A stretch of DNA of 64,000 nucleotides, taken from NCBI RefSeq assembly GCF_037622515.1, contig NZ_JBBJCN010000003.1:1-64000 (forward strand), given 5' to 3'. Positions 1-9,339 of this stretch are shown piece after piece. The notes under the pieces were generated by a model, which worked only from the letters and a program-made list of their open reading frames with translations, was not told where the DNA came from and made no database searches. Numbering within the stretch: position 1 is the first letter of the stretch; each line of letters starts with the position of its first letter. Source of the stretch: Paradesertivirga superstes (lineage in GTDB: Bacteria > Bacteroidota > Bacteroidia > Sphingobacteriales > Sphingobacteriaceae). The translations under genes were made by a program, and so were the position numbers.

Positions 1-432
1 GATACCTTTATAATTTTTTAAGTTCATTATATCTTTATTAGATTATAGATTCTATGATGCTTTAATTCTCTAAAGGCCCTATAATAAATGCCTTCGCCTG
101 AATAAGCACCATATTTATTTTTTATAAAGGTAAAAAAACTTAGTGTAAATTATACACTAAGTTTTCAACAACATAAATTTTATCGAAATTACTATAGACC
201 CATGCCGGGTATTATCCCGAAAACCCTCTTTAATGATACTATTAAGGACCTTCTCGTATCAATTCCCTTAAACTAATAAATCGCAATCCATAGGTAGTTT
301 ACAATTTATCCGGTAGGACATCAGAACTGACAGCAATTTTATATCCTAATAAGTAAATTTTTAACAAATAAGTTGTGATTGTTAAAATTGTTTTTTAAAT
401 TTAATCTCTAAACCAATTAAACCTAACAACAT
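1..432. other. AT-rich intergenic region at window start
   Basis: No convincing reading frame was found. The stretch holds one strong hairpin (listed separately) and, just before the first gene, the leader motif TAAACCTA at 418-425. The gene that the hairpin may terminate would lie outside the window. Confidence 0.5.
132..168. terminator. Perfect 13-bp inverted repeat, likely bidirectional terminator
   Basis: The arms at 135-147 and 153-165 are perfectly complementary around a 5-base loop (AATTA). A-rich sequence on the left and T-rich sequence on the right fit a rho-independent terminator usable in both directions. No gene ends immediately before it in the window, so it probably serves a gene to the left. 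Confidence 0.6.
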
Positions 433-711
433 ATGGGCAACACGACAACAGTCTTAGGAAATCAGCCTGCTTTACACCACTTTAAAAACTTTAAAGTAAC
501 TTATCAGGATAAAGACGGATCAGTTTTACATGGATTTGTTAAACAGGTCACTTTCTTTGATTATGAAGTATATGTTAAAGAAAAGGGAGTAATTATTCAT
601 TGTATTAAAAATGAAGAGGGACTTCTAACCTGTGCCCTTAATAGCCACAAAAATCCAGCTTGGGTTGATGGGCTTAGTGAAGAGGTGGCGAAAAGAGTTT
701 TAACCCTTTAA
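433..711 (+). CDS. Hypothetical protein, 92 aa
   Basis: I do not recognise this protein. It is a small soluble protein with no signal peptide or membrane segment. It has alternating beta-rich segments (FKVTYQDKDGSVLHGFV, YEVYVKEKGVIIHCI) and a helical C-terminus, which suggests a small beta-barrel or sandwich fold. The ATG is preceded by the leader TAAACCTAACAAC, the same motif seen before the three susC genes here. That supports the start. It stands alone, with long non-coding DNA on both sides. Confidence 0.7.
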   Translation: MGNTTTVLGNQPALHHFKNFKVTYQDKDGSVLHGFVKQVTFFDYEVYVKEKGVIIHCIKNEEGLLTCALNSHKNPAWVDGLSEEVAKRVLTL

Positions 712-1052
712 TTATAGTAACTCACTTCATTTTTATAGCCCCTTACAGACTCCGTACAGGATCGCATATTTCAATTTAAACAGTTAAAATTATTAAAAAG
801 GGTTGAACCAACCGCCAACCCCACATCTACCTATGAAAATATCTTTTTGAGAAGGGAACGCAATTCTACAACTAAATCGCCATTCCTAATAGTTCACACT
901 CATCTCAGTCCTTTCTTCCGAATCATACAACGATTGATTTAATAGTAGTTTTTTTGAGTCAATTGCCTTTTAATTTGTGCGTTAATTTGACATCTGTATC
1001 ATCTAAACATGGAGAATAACTACCCTGAACCATACCTAACTCAAAGCACAAC

Positions 1053-1092
1053 AGCTTAAATTACAACAACTTAAATTACAACAACTTAATTC
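1053..1092. repeat. 15-bp tandem repeat, about 2.7 copies
   Basis: The unit AACTTAAATTACAAC is repeated at 1053-1067 (one mismatch), 1068-1082 and 1083-1092 (partial). An inverted repeat, CCAATAAT...ATTATTGG, follows directly at 1092-1119. Both lie in the 420-bp gap between the 92-aa gene and a 53-codon frame, and could be an operator or simple slippage. Confidence 0.6.
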
Positions 1093-1143
1093 CAATAATA
1101 TATCAAACTAAATTATTGGCATAATAAATGCAAAGGACTTTAT

Positions 1144-1305
1144 ATGAAGATAGTGAATTTAAAAACTGCTCCAACGCTAAGTAAAACTCAAAGGTTATTA
1201 AAGGAAATCTTAAAAAAAGACGCATGTGCATTAAAAGCTATTAACATGCAATTTTTACGGAATAATCAGGGATATAACTCCAGATTTATAGGGTTTATCG
1301 CCTAA
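1144..1305 (+). CDS. Small basic protein, 53 aa
   Basis: ATG at 1144 opens a 53-codon frame ending with TAA at 1303-1305. The product begins MKIVNLKTAPTLSKTQRLL and is lysine-rich in its first half, with one predicted amphipathic helix around residues 12-33. There is no signal peptide. A strong rho-independent terminator begins 28 bases after the stop codon, which argues that the frame is a real transcription unit. I recognise no family. It could be a small regulatory peptide or a chance frame. Confidence 0.45.
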   Translation: MKIVNLKTAPTLSKTQRLLKEILKKDACALKAINMQFLRNNQGYNSRFIGFIA

Positions 1306-1333
1306 TCAACATATTTATCATCATCTACCTATC

Positions 1334-1367
1334 AAAAGAGCTTTCTAACGGAAGCTCTTTTGTTTTT
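1334..1367 (+). terminator. Rho-independent terminator
   Basis: AAAAGAGCTT (1334-1343) pairs with AAGCTCTTTT (1352-1361) around an 8-base loop and is followed by GTTTTT. It is placed directly after the 53-codon small gene. Confidence 0.75.
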
Positions 1368-1556
1368 CAGGATAATGCCGAGGCAGATTAAGCAAATGAT
1401 TGAAATTCTTTAGACCATGAAAATTATGAAATTTTCATTTTCGAGTCTGATAAACAAAATACAACTCATTAGAAAGAATCGCAATTAGGCCGAGAATTTT
1501 GCTTTTTCAACAATTTGATTTTTTTATTACCAAAATGTTAATTTTTATTGAAAAAC

Positions 1557-1586
1557 TTTGCATTTGTAGCAAATTTTATATCTTTG
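1557..1586 (+). promoter_or_regulatory. Bacteroidetes-type promoter (TTTG-18-TAnnTTTG)
   Basis: TTTG at 1557-1560 and TATCTTTG at 1579-1586 match the -33 and -7 elements of the Bacteroidetes housekeeping sigma factor, with an 18-bp spacer. The only downstream signal is a terminator hairpin starting about 25 bases after the -7 element, so the product would be a very short RNA. Confidence 0.55.
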
Positions 1587-1592
1587 TGACAG

Positions 1593-1650
1593 GTTTATAA
1601 TTGGTTAGTTAAAAGGTCTTCATTCTCCCCGTTTGAAGACCTTTCTTTTT
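1593..1650 (+). ncRNA. Candidate small RNA of about 60 nt
   Basis: A consensus promoter ending at 1586 is followed within 25 bases by an 11-bp hairpin (AAAGGTCTTCA at 1612-1622 with TGAAGACCTTT at 1634-1644) and a CTTTTT tail. No reading frame lies between or just after, so the unit would produce a short RNA with a roughly 20-nt 5' single strand and a terminator stem. The transcription start is inferred as 6-8 bases after the -7 box. No known RNA family is recognised. Confidence 0.35.
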
Positions 1651-1831
1651 AAGAAATTACCTCTCACTGGTTCTAAAAAAAATACATCTGGTAAGGTTGT
1701 TGGGTCTTACGCCATTTGAACAAAAGATGTACAGGTCGACCAAGAAAAATATTTTGATAATTCAATCGGAGGATTTGATTTGATCTTTGTACCCCTCCTA
1801 AAACGGCAGAGATTTCGCCCTTATAACACCC

Positions 1832-2086
1832 TTAAAGTTCTACCAGATATTCTTCAATCGATTCTGAAATCAACTGAATTATTTTAGCATCTGGTGCCAG
1901 ATTATTCATTTCTGCCTCTTCATTTATAATTGCGATATAATTCTGGTTGACATCTGGTTCGAAAGCAATAGCAATACCGTCTACGATAACATGAAATGAA
2001 TGTTTATGGCCGCATGCATAAAAGACTGCGTCATACTCAATAACTGCATCGTTATATTTAACCAGAAGGGTGAAGAAGTCAAGCAT
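1832..2086 (-). CDS. Hypothetical protein, 84 aa
   Basis: The family is unknown to me. The protein is acidic and soluble with no signal peptide. It has a likely beta-meander in the middle (HSFHVIVDGIAIAFEPD) and a helical acidic tail (IIQLISESIEEYLVEL). The codon pattern and ordered secondary structure look like a genuine protein, perhaps a small adaptor-like fold. It lies alone, 235 bases from the end of the GH2 gene and on the same strand. Confidence 0.65.
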   Translation of the reverse strand: MLDFFTLLVKYNDAVIEYDAVFYACGHKHSFHVIVDGIAIAFEPDVNQNYIAIINEEAEMNNLAPDAKIIQLISESIEEYLVEL

Positions 2087-2320
2087 AATTAATTTAACTT
2101 GTACGTAAAGTCAATCTAATTAGTTTCTATATTCTTCTAATCATTTAAAAGTTTTTAGTCTGCGGTGATCTCTATTAATTCAACATATTGTAATAAGCTC
2201 TGATTTTGAGCTCATTACTACAAAATCATTTGAAGAATTTTTAAGAAATTACTTTCGTAATTTTTCAGAAAAACATATAAAACAAACATCTCCTGAAAAT
2301 ATGTGGGAAGGTCCCCGCAA

Positions 2321-4750
2321 TTATTGGCCAGTTTTGAGGAATATTGTTGATGATTTCAAACCCGGGGAGCTTATTGTGATTTTTACCCGTCCTGGTTGCC
2401 CTCCTGACTGAACATAGGCGAGCAGCTTCCCATTATATACCTTTCTCTTATTCTCTTTATAATCTTCATGACTTGAAAGATCTCCGCTTTCAAGCCCAAG
2501 CAAGACTGCCGGCCCTTCAATAGTTAGCAAAAGCTCATTATTTGCTTCATACACAGGATTCCCCGCATTATCTGCAAGTTGAATTTCTATGTGCGTAAGT
2601 TCTTTTCTCTTGGCGCTGAATTGGGTTTTATCTGCAGAAGCTTTAATGACGGCAACTTGTCCGGCAGTTTTTAATTGGCATGACGCTACCAGAGAATTCT
2701 TATTAAATCCTTTTACTAACAGTACGCCCGGCGTATATTCAATGTCCCAGAAAACAGGCTTGCTCTTTTCTATTCTGATTTTTTTTCCAAGCGATTTACC
2801 ATTTAAAAATAATTCAGATTCTTCTGTGTTAGAAATGGCGATTACCCGGATCTTGTCGCCTGTATTCCAGTTCCATGACGGCTTAGACTCCCTTCTCCCT
2901 CTCTCTTCCGTTCCCTGGGATACTTTTGAAGCTGTTAAATAAATTAGTGGCTGGGTAACCCATAGGCTCTTTGTTGTATAAAAATTGGGCTTGGGAAAAC
3001 CGGCTAAATCAAGTAATCCAGCGCCACTGCTCCTGATCGGCCATGCCCGTGACTCGCCTATAAAATCATATCCTGTCCATAAATATTGGCCGAAGATATT
3101 TTTACTGGTATCAACAGCTTCCCACGCATCATAGCTCATTCCATTTTCACTCCCATAAATAATCCGGTTTGGATATTTTTTATGATCTTCTTCGTATCGG
3201 TATTCCTGGTAGTTGTATCCTACGATGTCGAGATTTTCAGGATACCTGGTCGTATTCGACATCACTACACCAGCAAGAGCAGCCGTAACAGGGCGGCTTG
3301 TGTCTTCTTCCTTTACGGCCTGAACCAATATTTTTGAAAGTTCAGCCAGGCGGCTTGCTGCTGGGTGATCAAGAAGGTGGCCTTTACCATAGATCTGCGG
3401 GTTTCTGCCGGTATTCAATATCTCGTGAGTATATGGGTCGTTAGGATAATCTATCTCATTTCCAATGCTCCACATAATTATGGAGGGATGATTTCGGTTT
3501 CGCAAAACCATATCTTTCACGTCGCGTTGCGCCCATTCTTTAAACTCCTCATGAGAGCCGTCCCTGCCTGGCTTTCCATCATTCCAACCCTCAATCCATT
3601 TATTTTTGCCTTCTTCCCACTCATCAAAGGCTTCATCAATAACTAGAAAGCCCATTTGATCGCACAGTTCATAAAAATAATCCTGATGTGGATAATGACT
3701 CATCCGGATAGAATTACACCCTACTTCTTTTAGCTTATTCAATCTTCTGGCCCAAACCTCCCGCGGAACCGCTGCTCCCAACGCCCCTGCATCATGGTGG
3801 ACACAAATGCCTTTAAGTTTCATATTCTTCCCATTAAGAAAGAAGCCTTCATTAGCATCAAACTTTATCGTCCGTATACCTACCTTCTCTTTATACTCAT
3901 CAGTCTTTTTGCCGTTATTGTAGGTAGAAACAGTTAATGTATACAGGTGAGGATCTTCCACTGACCACAATTTAGGCTGCGTTACAGGCATCGAAAGCTG
4001 AATCTCGCCTGAAGAATTTGCACCAATTGAAATATTCTTAGTGGCAGTTGCTATCGTTCTCGATCCCAGACTCAACTTAGTTTCAACCAAAATCGTTGAA
4101 AGGACAGCCAAAGAGTTATCAACCCAAACTTTCACATCAGCCCGGGCTCTTTGCAAAGACACTTCCGGCGTTGTAAAACTTACGCCCCATTTGGGGATAT
4201 AGATTGGCTGCTCTGTAATTAAGTAGACATCACGATATATCCCAGATCCTGTATAAAACCTTGAATCAGCAAATTTTGAGTGATCAACTTTAACAGCAAT
4301 AGTATTACTCCCTCTCTTTAAATAGGGAGTAAGTTCGTATTGAAAAGGAATAAATCCATTGGGTCTTTTACCCAGATAATGTTCATTAATCCAAACTTCG
4401 CTGTTCTTATATACTCCATCGAAATAAATAAAAGCTTTGCCAGAGGGCGGGACACCAATCTCATTAAATGTTTTACGATACCAAGCTATACCGCCGGGTA
4501 AATAACCAGTGCCACTAGCCCACTCTTTACTGAAAGGACCTTCGATGCTCCAATCGTGAGGTAGCTGGACATTTCTCCAGGTGTTATCATTAAAACTTGA
4601 CCGTTCGGCGTTTAAAGCCTCGCCTTTATAAAACTTCCAGCCATCGGTAAATAATTTCTTCTGTCCAATTTGCTGTGCTGAAACACTTAGAAATGCCAAA
4701 TTCAAACAAAGAATAGTTAACAGTCGTTTCGCGATGTAGATTGTATTCAT
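2321..4750 (-). CDS. Beta-galactosidase, glycoside hydrolase family 2
   Basis: An 809-aa exported enzyme that should release terminal beta-linked galactose (or a related sugar) from oligosaccharides. A signal peptide covers about residues 1-25 (cleavage near VSAQQ). The GH2 sugar-binding (jelly-roll), immunoglobulin-like and TIM-barrel domains follow in order. The acid/base Glu432 sits in MWSIGNE and the likely nucleophile Glu535 in IYGSENG. The C-terminal part (from about residue 600) looks like the DUF4982 and Ig-like extension common in Bacteroidetes GH2 enzymes. It is the last gene of locus A, 266 bp beyond the HTCS regulator and on the same strand. Substrate choice within GH2 (galactosidase, glucuronidase, mannosidase) cannot be fixed from sequence alone; beta-galactosidase is favoured by the GH35 and GH30 neighbours. 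Confidence 0.9.
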   Translation of the reverse strand: MNTIYIAKRLLTILCLNLAFLSVSAQQIGQKKLFTDGWKFYKGEALNAERSSFNDNTWRNVQLPHDWSIEGPFSKEWASGTGYLPGGIAWYRKTFNEIGVPPSGKAFIYFDGVYKNSEVWINEHYLGKRPNGFIPFQYELTPYLKRGSNTIAVKVDHSKFADSRFYTGSGIYRDVYLITEQPIYIPKWGVSFTTPEVSLQRARADVKVWVDNSLAVLSTILVETKLSLGSRTIATATKNISIGANSSGEIQLSMPVTQPKLWSVEDPHLYTLTVSTYNNGKKTDEYKEKVGIRTIKFDANEGFFLNGKNMKLKGICVHHDAGALGAAVPREVWARRLNKLKEVGCNSIRMSHYPHQDYFYELCDQMGFLVIDEAFDEWEEGKNKWIEGWNDGKPGRDGSHEEFKEWAQRDVKDMVLRNRNHPSIIMWSIGNEIDYPNDPYTHEILNTGRNPQIYGKGHLLDHPAASRLAELSKILVQAVKEEDTSRPVTAALAGVVMSNTTRYPENLDIVGYNYQEYRYEEDHKKYPNRIIYGSENGMSYDAWEAVDTSKNIFGQYLWTGYDFIGESRAWPIRSSGAGLLDLAGFPKPNFYTTKSLWVTQPLIYLTASKVSQGTEERGRRESKPSWNWNTGDKIRVIAISNTEESELFLNGKSLGKKIRIEKSKPVFWDIEYTPGVLLVKGFNKNSLVASCQLKTAGQVAVIKASADKTQFSAKRKELTHIEIQLADNAGNPVYEANNELLLTIEGPAVLLGLESGDLSSHEDYKENKRKVYNGKLLAYVQSGGQPGRVKITISSPGLKSSTIFLKTGQ

Positions 4751-5016
4751 ATTAGTAATACTGGTTTATAAAAGATTTGAGCAGCCTTTTCGGAAGCTGT
4801 CAGAGCGAAAATCGACAAAAAAAATTAAGGAAACAGGGGGTAAACAGATAAAATCATGAGGTAATCCTATTATCGCGAAAAGGTGCTATTTATGACATCA
4901 TGTATTCTGCACCGGCTTGGAACAAGCAAACAGAAATCTTAATGCGGAGAAAAATATCTGGCACCTGAACAAACTTTATGGTACCAATCGGGTCCGGCAA
5001 TGACTATACCCTATGA

Positions 5017-8000
5017 CTATCTAATAGTATGGGTCGTGTGAAACTTCCTTCTATACTTTTTCATATATTCAGAAGGATTCATACCAAACACCTTGTTGAA
5101 TTGCTCCCTGAAATGCTTAATATCTTTTATCCCTACTTTATAAGCAGCCTCAGAAACGGTACACTCCGTTGAAATAAACATTTCCGCTGCTTTTCGAAGG
5201 CGAATGAATCGTATAAATTCATTTGGAGATTGTCCGGAAATGGATTTTATTCTGCTATAAAGCGTTGACCTGCTCATGCCTATTCTATCTGCCAGTACCT
5301 TTATCCCAAACTGGGATTCAGATAAATTTTCTTCAACTATCCGGATGCAGCGATCAAGGAATTGCTTGTATTCATCTGAAATCTTTGAATTATCCGGCTT
5401 TAAGGTAATATGATTAAAAAAGTAATTTTGTAGGTCATTCCTGTTTTTTAGAATTCCGGCTACCCTGGCTATTAACATTTCCTTCTCAAAAGGCTTGCTG
5501 ATAAAGTCTTCCGCACCGCACTCTATTCCTTTTAGCTTTACTTCATCGGATGAACTTGCAGTTAAAAGAATAACCGGAATATGATTTAAGGCCGGGTCGT
5601 CTTTTATTCTCGAGCACAGTTCTATGCCACTTATTCCTTGCATCATGATATCGCTTATGACCAGGTCTGGCATATATTTTTTTACTGTTTCAAGTCCTTT
5701 ATCCCCGTTTTCAGCTTCCAAAACTTCGAATTCTCCCTCAAACAGCTGCTTTACGTATTGACGTATCTGAACATTATCATCAACAATCAGAATTCTTTTA
5801 TCATCTGAGTACACTTCCGTACTTTCTGAATTGCCAGCAGGTCTTACTCCGAAATCCTGTTCCATCTGCGATTCCACTACTAATTCTTCCAGGAACACAG
5901 AACTCTCGTGAAGCTCCTCAAAAATTATAGCATCTTTGAAATGTTCTTTCCCCTTCTTAAATAAGACAGAAAACTTAGTCCCCTGCCCTGTCTTGCTCTC
6001 ATAACTAACACAACCTTTGTGACTTTCAACAAAACTCTTTACCAGTGATAGTCCAATTCCAAAACCTCCTGCTGAACCGGAACTATTATTTTGTACCTGG
6101 TAGAACTGTTGAAAGATACGTTCTCCGACTATCTCAGGAATGCCAATTCCAGTATCGCTTATTTCGATTAATACATCCTGGTCTGTTTCTAAAACTTTTA
6201 TAGTTATGGAGCCTTTTTCAGGAGTATTTTTTAATGCGTTGGAAATGAGGTTAAAAAGAATAATTTCCATTTTTTCCCGATCGGCAATAATTTCGAGAGA
6301 GTTATTTGCCGTTTCAAACGATAAATCAATATTTTTTTTCCTGGCCTGATGAGTGAAGCATAAATACACTTCCTGGCAAACGCTGCTAATATTTAATTTC
6401 ACCAGTTTAAGCTTACTCATCTCGCTCTCAGATTTTCTAAAAAGTAAGAGCTGATCAACCAGGCTTAACAATCTTCGGGCATTCCTATAAATCGTATTTA
6501 GATTCCCCATGCTTGCATTATGAGAATCATCATGCAGTAATTCTTTTGCAGGATTAATAATAAGTGTCAGAGGGGTTCGAAACTCATGAGAAACATTTGT
6601 GAAGAAATTTATCTTTTTCTCATGTAATTCCTTTTCCTTTTCGGCTTCAAATTGTGCGGCTTTAACCTTGAATTTCAGCCTTGCCTGCCTCGTTCTGTAT
6701 AGGATCAAAGAATAGATCGCGACTCCAATAAGCCCCGCGTAAATTAAATAGGCCCACCATGTTTTATACCAGGGTGGTAGAATGACGACGCTAATACTCG
6801 AAAAAGTATCAGCCCATATTCCATCTTCGTTAGAGGCTTTTACTTTAAATATATAGGTACCCGGGGCCAGATATCTGTAAGTAGCGGATCGCTGGCCTTT
6901 TACAAAGTTCCACTCTTTATCAAGCCCCTCAAGCTTATAAGCATACTCCCCTTCGTGCGGGAAGCCATAATTCAGAGTTAAATAATTTATTGAAAATACG
7001 GGCTGATCGGGATTTAACTCTATCTGACTAGCCTCTGTGATATCCTTAATATTTTCGAATTTGGCTCTGTCTGTCGGCTGCCCGTATATATTTAAACCCG
7101 TTATTAACACCTTCGGGGCCGATTTGCTCGGTTTTATATTGCCCGGATCAAAGAAATTACATCCCTCGGTACCACCAAATAACATATAATTACCATTTTC
7201 ACCCACCAGTGCAGAGCCTTCGTGAAACTGCCCGCCCTGTAAACCGTCAGATTCATCGTAATTATAGATTTTGCGAGTTTTACCGTCAACTTTGGATATG
7301 CCCTTATTTGTGCTTAACCAAACATTCCCCTGGGCATCCGCCTTAATGGAATACACCGTATTGTTAGCAAGGCCGTTTTTTTCATTATATTTTGTTATTG
7401 CTTTGGTCTTTGTGTTGTAAATCACCAGACCGTCGCCTTCCGCCCCAATCCAAAGCTGTCCTTCCTTATCCAGATACAGAGCATAGACCACATTATTTAC
7501 CAGAACACCGCTTTCTGCTGAGGTTTCAAAAAGCTTGAAAAAGGCATTTCTCCTTACGTCATAGTAATTGACTCCGCCACCATATGTACCAACAAATAAA
7601 TTTCCACTGCTATCTTCGGTGATCGCCCGCACATCATTGGAAGCAATTTCGCTGTTATCAGGATTCCAGTTATCGAAAGTCTCGGTTTTTAAATCAAAAA
7701 GATTTAAACCTCCCCCATTTGTTCCAACCCAGATATTTTGTTTGCTGTCTTCATATATTACCCTGACATCATTATACTTCAAACTGCCGGGACTTTTAGA
7801 ATTGTATGAAAAGGATTGAAAGGCATCAGACTTTTTATCATAACGCATCAATCCGCTTTTATAGGTCCCAAACCAAAGGCGATCCCTGCTATCTTTTAAC
7901 GCTGATAACACTGCGTTGTCAGTGATACTACCTTTTCGTCCATCAGCCCTATAATTTTTAAGAATCTTTCCTTCTTTCGTTACTTTAAATATTCCATCCC

Positions 8001-9132
8001 CGTCTGTACCCAGCCAATACAAGCCCTCGTTATCCTGCGTCAGGCCATAAAAACGGACAAAATCGGAACCTTCCAAATCTTTCCTTATTTGAAACTTCCT
8101 GAATTTTTTTGGAATGCTGTTAACCATAAAGATTCCATTCCCATAGGTTCCTAACCAAATATTTTTATCCTTATCCAAAAAAAGTGTCTGGACCGACCAT
8201 TTCGTTACGAGACTACCGTTGCTATCCTTAACCGGTTCGAACTGATATTTACTCGCTGACTGGCTGCTTGCAACCTTATACAGTCCACCATCCTGGAGGC
8301 CTACAAGGATTTCCTTATCTCCATTTTCGATCACCGATAAAAAAATATTACCCGGCAGATTGTAATCATGTCCATTAAAGAGCTGAAAGCTGTTTAATTT
8401 TCGTGAATAGAGAGCTAAGCCATTGGAAGTGGCAACCCACACATTTTGATCTTTGTCTTCAAAAATTTTATTAATTCTTGCCTCTGGCAAGGGGGGTATA
8501 ATTTTCGATTGTCTTTTAACCTGAGAGCCCAATACCGCAAACACCTGAATTCCAAATCCGTTTGTACCTACCCATAAAAAACCTTTTGAGTCTTCATAGA
8601 TATTCAGTATTGAATTTGTGTTTAAGCCTTTTAAGTTACCGGTATTATAAGGTGTAAATTTCTTATTCTTCTTATTAAAATAGTAAAATCCGGCCGCTGT
8701 GGCTACCCATAGGTTATTATCACGACTTTCTGTAACACAGGTAATATCATCCTTCTTATCTGGCTTCTTCCCGTTACTATTATACCGGATAAAACGCTGA
8801 CTACCGGTATCAAAACTCGTCAACCCATTCCGGGACGAGATCCAGAGCAAACCCTGCGAATCCTTAAAAACCGACTGTACATGATTGCTGGCGATCCCAT
8901 ATGGATTATTAGGTTCATTTTTAAAAACAGTAAATGAATGACCGTCAAATCTGTTTAAACCATCTGATGTAGCTATCCAAATGAAACCCTTGTTATCCTG
9001 TGTGATACTATTTACGATTCCGAAGGAAAGCCCGTCCTTTAAACCATAATGAAAAATATTCTTTTCCGCATGCGTTTGAGACTGAACTGCTAAAGAACTT
9101 ATTAGCAGGAGAATGAAAAACACCTTATTCAT
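5017..9132 (-). CDS. Hybrid two-component system regulator (HTCS)
   Basis: A single-protein sensor and transcription activator for a polysaccharide utilisation locus. The start chosen here (ATG at 9132) gives a clear signal peptide (MNKVFFILLLISSLAVQSQ); the frame stays open to 9231. In order it has two seven-bladed periplasmic propellers made of many reg_prop repeats (LLWISSRNG, NIWLGTYGNG, LWIGAEGDG and others), a Y_Y_Y domain and one membrane helix (about residue 785-805). A HisKA domain follows with phospho-acceptor His near 849 (VSHEFRTPLT), then a HATPase (GFGIGLSLV), a receiver with Asp near 1161 (VISDIMM), and a C-terminal AraC-type DNA-binding domain. The length of about 1370 aa is normal. 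It should bind an oligosaccharide released from the locus A substrate and activate susC/D and the enzymes around it. Confidence 0.93.
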   Translation of the reverse strand: MNKVFFILLLISSLAVQSQTHAEKNIFHYGLKDGLSFGIVNSITQDNKGFIWIATSDGLNRFDGHSFTVFKNEPNNPYGIASNHVQSVFKDSQGLLWISSRNGLTSFDTGSQRFIRYNSNGKKPDKKDDITCVTESRDNNLWVATAAGFYYFNKKNKKFTPYNTGNLKGLNTNSILNIYEDSKGFLWVGTNGFGIQVFAVLGSQVKRQSKIIPPLPEARINKIFEDKDQNVWVATSNGLALYSRKLNSFQLFNGHDYNLPGNIFLSVIENGDKEILVGLQDGGLYKVASSQSASKYQFEPVKDSNGSLVTKWSVQTLFLDKDKNIWLGTYGNGIFMVNSIPKKFRKFQIRKDLEGSDFVRFYGLTQDNEGLYWLGTDGDGIFKVTKEGKILKNYRADGRKGSITDNAVLSALKDSRDRLWFGTYKSGLMRYDKKSDAFQSFSYNSKSPGSLKYNDVRVIYEDSKQNIWVGTNGGGLNLFDLKTETFDNWNPDNSEIASNDVRAITEDSSGNLFVGTYGGGVNYYDVRRNAFFKLFETSAESGVLVNNVVYALYLDKEGQLWIGAEGDGLVIYNTKTKAITKYNEKNGLANNTVYSIKADAQGNVWLSTNKGISKVDGKTRKIYNYDESDGLQGGQFHEGSALVGENGNYMLFGGTEGCNFFDPGNIKPSKSAPKVLITGLNIYGQPTDRAKFENIKDITEASQIELNPDQPVFSINYLTLNYGFPHEGEYAYKLEGLDKEWNFVKGQRSATYRYLAPGTYIFKVKASNEDGIWADTFSSISVVILPPWYKTWWAYLIYAGLIGVAIYSLILYRTRQARLKFKVKAAQFEAEKEKELHEKKINFFTNVSHEFRTPLTLIINPAKELLHDDSHNASMGNLNTIYRNARRLLSLVDQLLLFRKSESEMSKLKLVKLNISSVCQEVYLCFTHQARKKNIDLSFETANNSLEIIADREKMEIILFNLISNALKNTPEKGSITIKVLETDQDVLIEISDTGIGIPEIVGERIFQQFYQVQNNSSGSAGGFGIGLSLVKSFVESHKGCVSYESKTGQGTKFSVLFKKGKEHFKDAIIFEELHESSVFLEELVVESQMEQDFGVRPAGNSESTEVYSDDKRILIVDDNVQIRQYVKQLFEGEFEVLEAENGDKGLETVKKYMPDLVISDIMMQGISGIELCSRIKDDPALNHIPVILLTASSSDEVKLKGIECGAEDFISKPFEKEMLIARVAGILKNRNDLQNYFFNHITLKPDNSKISDEYKQFLDRCIRIVEENLSESQFGIKVLADRIGMSRSTLYSRIKSISGQSPNEFIRFIRLRKAAEMFISTECTVSEAAYKVGIKDIKHFREQFNKVFGMNPSEYMKKYRRKFHTTHTIR

Positions 9133-9265
9133 CTTGAAACTTGCCGACATTAATAATTGGTTATTAAATATACGTTTATCTACCGACAGTCCGAAAAAGC
9201 ATCCGCTTAAATATGCTGTTAGAGCATTCAAATTTCATTGAATTATATCATCCCGGCCCCGAAAC

Positions 9266-9305
9266 TCAAGAACGCCTGATATGGAAATAACAGGCGTTCG
9301 ATTGA
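9266..9305 (-). terminator. Hairpin at the end of the GH35 gene
   Basis: GAACGCCTG (9270-9278) pairs with CAGGCGTTC (9291-9299), and flanking CTCAA/TTGAG can extend the stem. It lies between the end of the GH35 gene and the HTCS gene, both on the minus strand. The T-tract is weak (CTTGAGTTT), so it may be a terminator or an RNA-stabilising 3' end. Confidence 0.5.
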
Positions 9306-9339
9306 GCAATCCTCAATTTAATGAGCACTAAATTTTATC

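Noticed and set aside
1053..1092. CRISPR array
   Set aside because: The repeats are directly tandem, without spacers, and no cas genes are present.
2200..2410. Plus-strand open stretch overlapping the GH2 3' end (possible gene remnant)
   Set aside because: It has no usable start codon, and its second half is only the antisense of the GH2 gene.
9133..9231. Longer N-terminus of the HTCS regulator
   Set aside because: The additional 33 residues precede a standard signal peptide and contain no feature; the internal ATG at 9132 gives a normal export signal.
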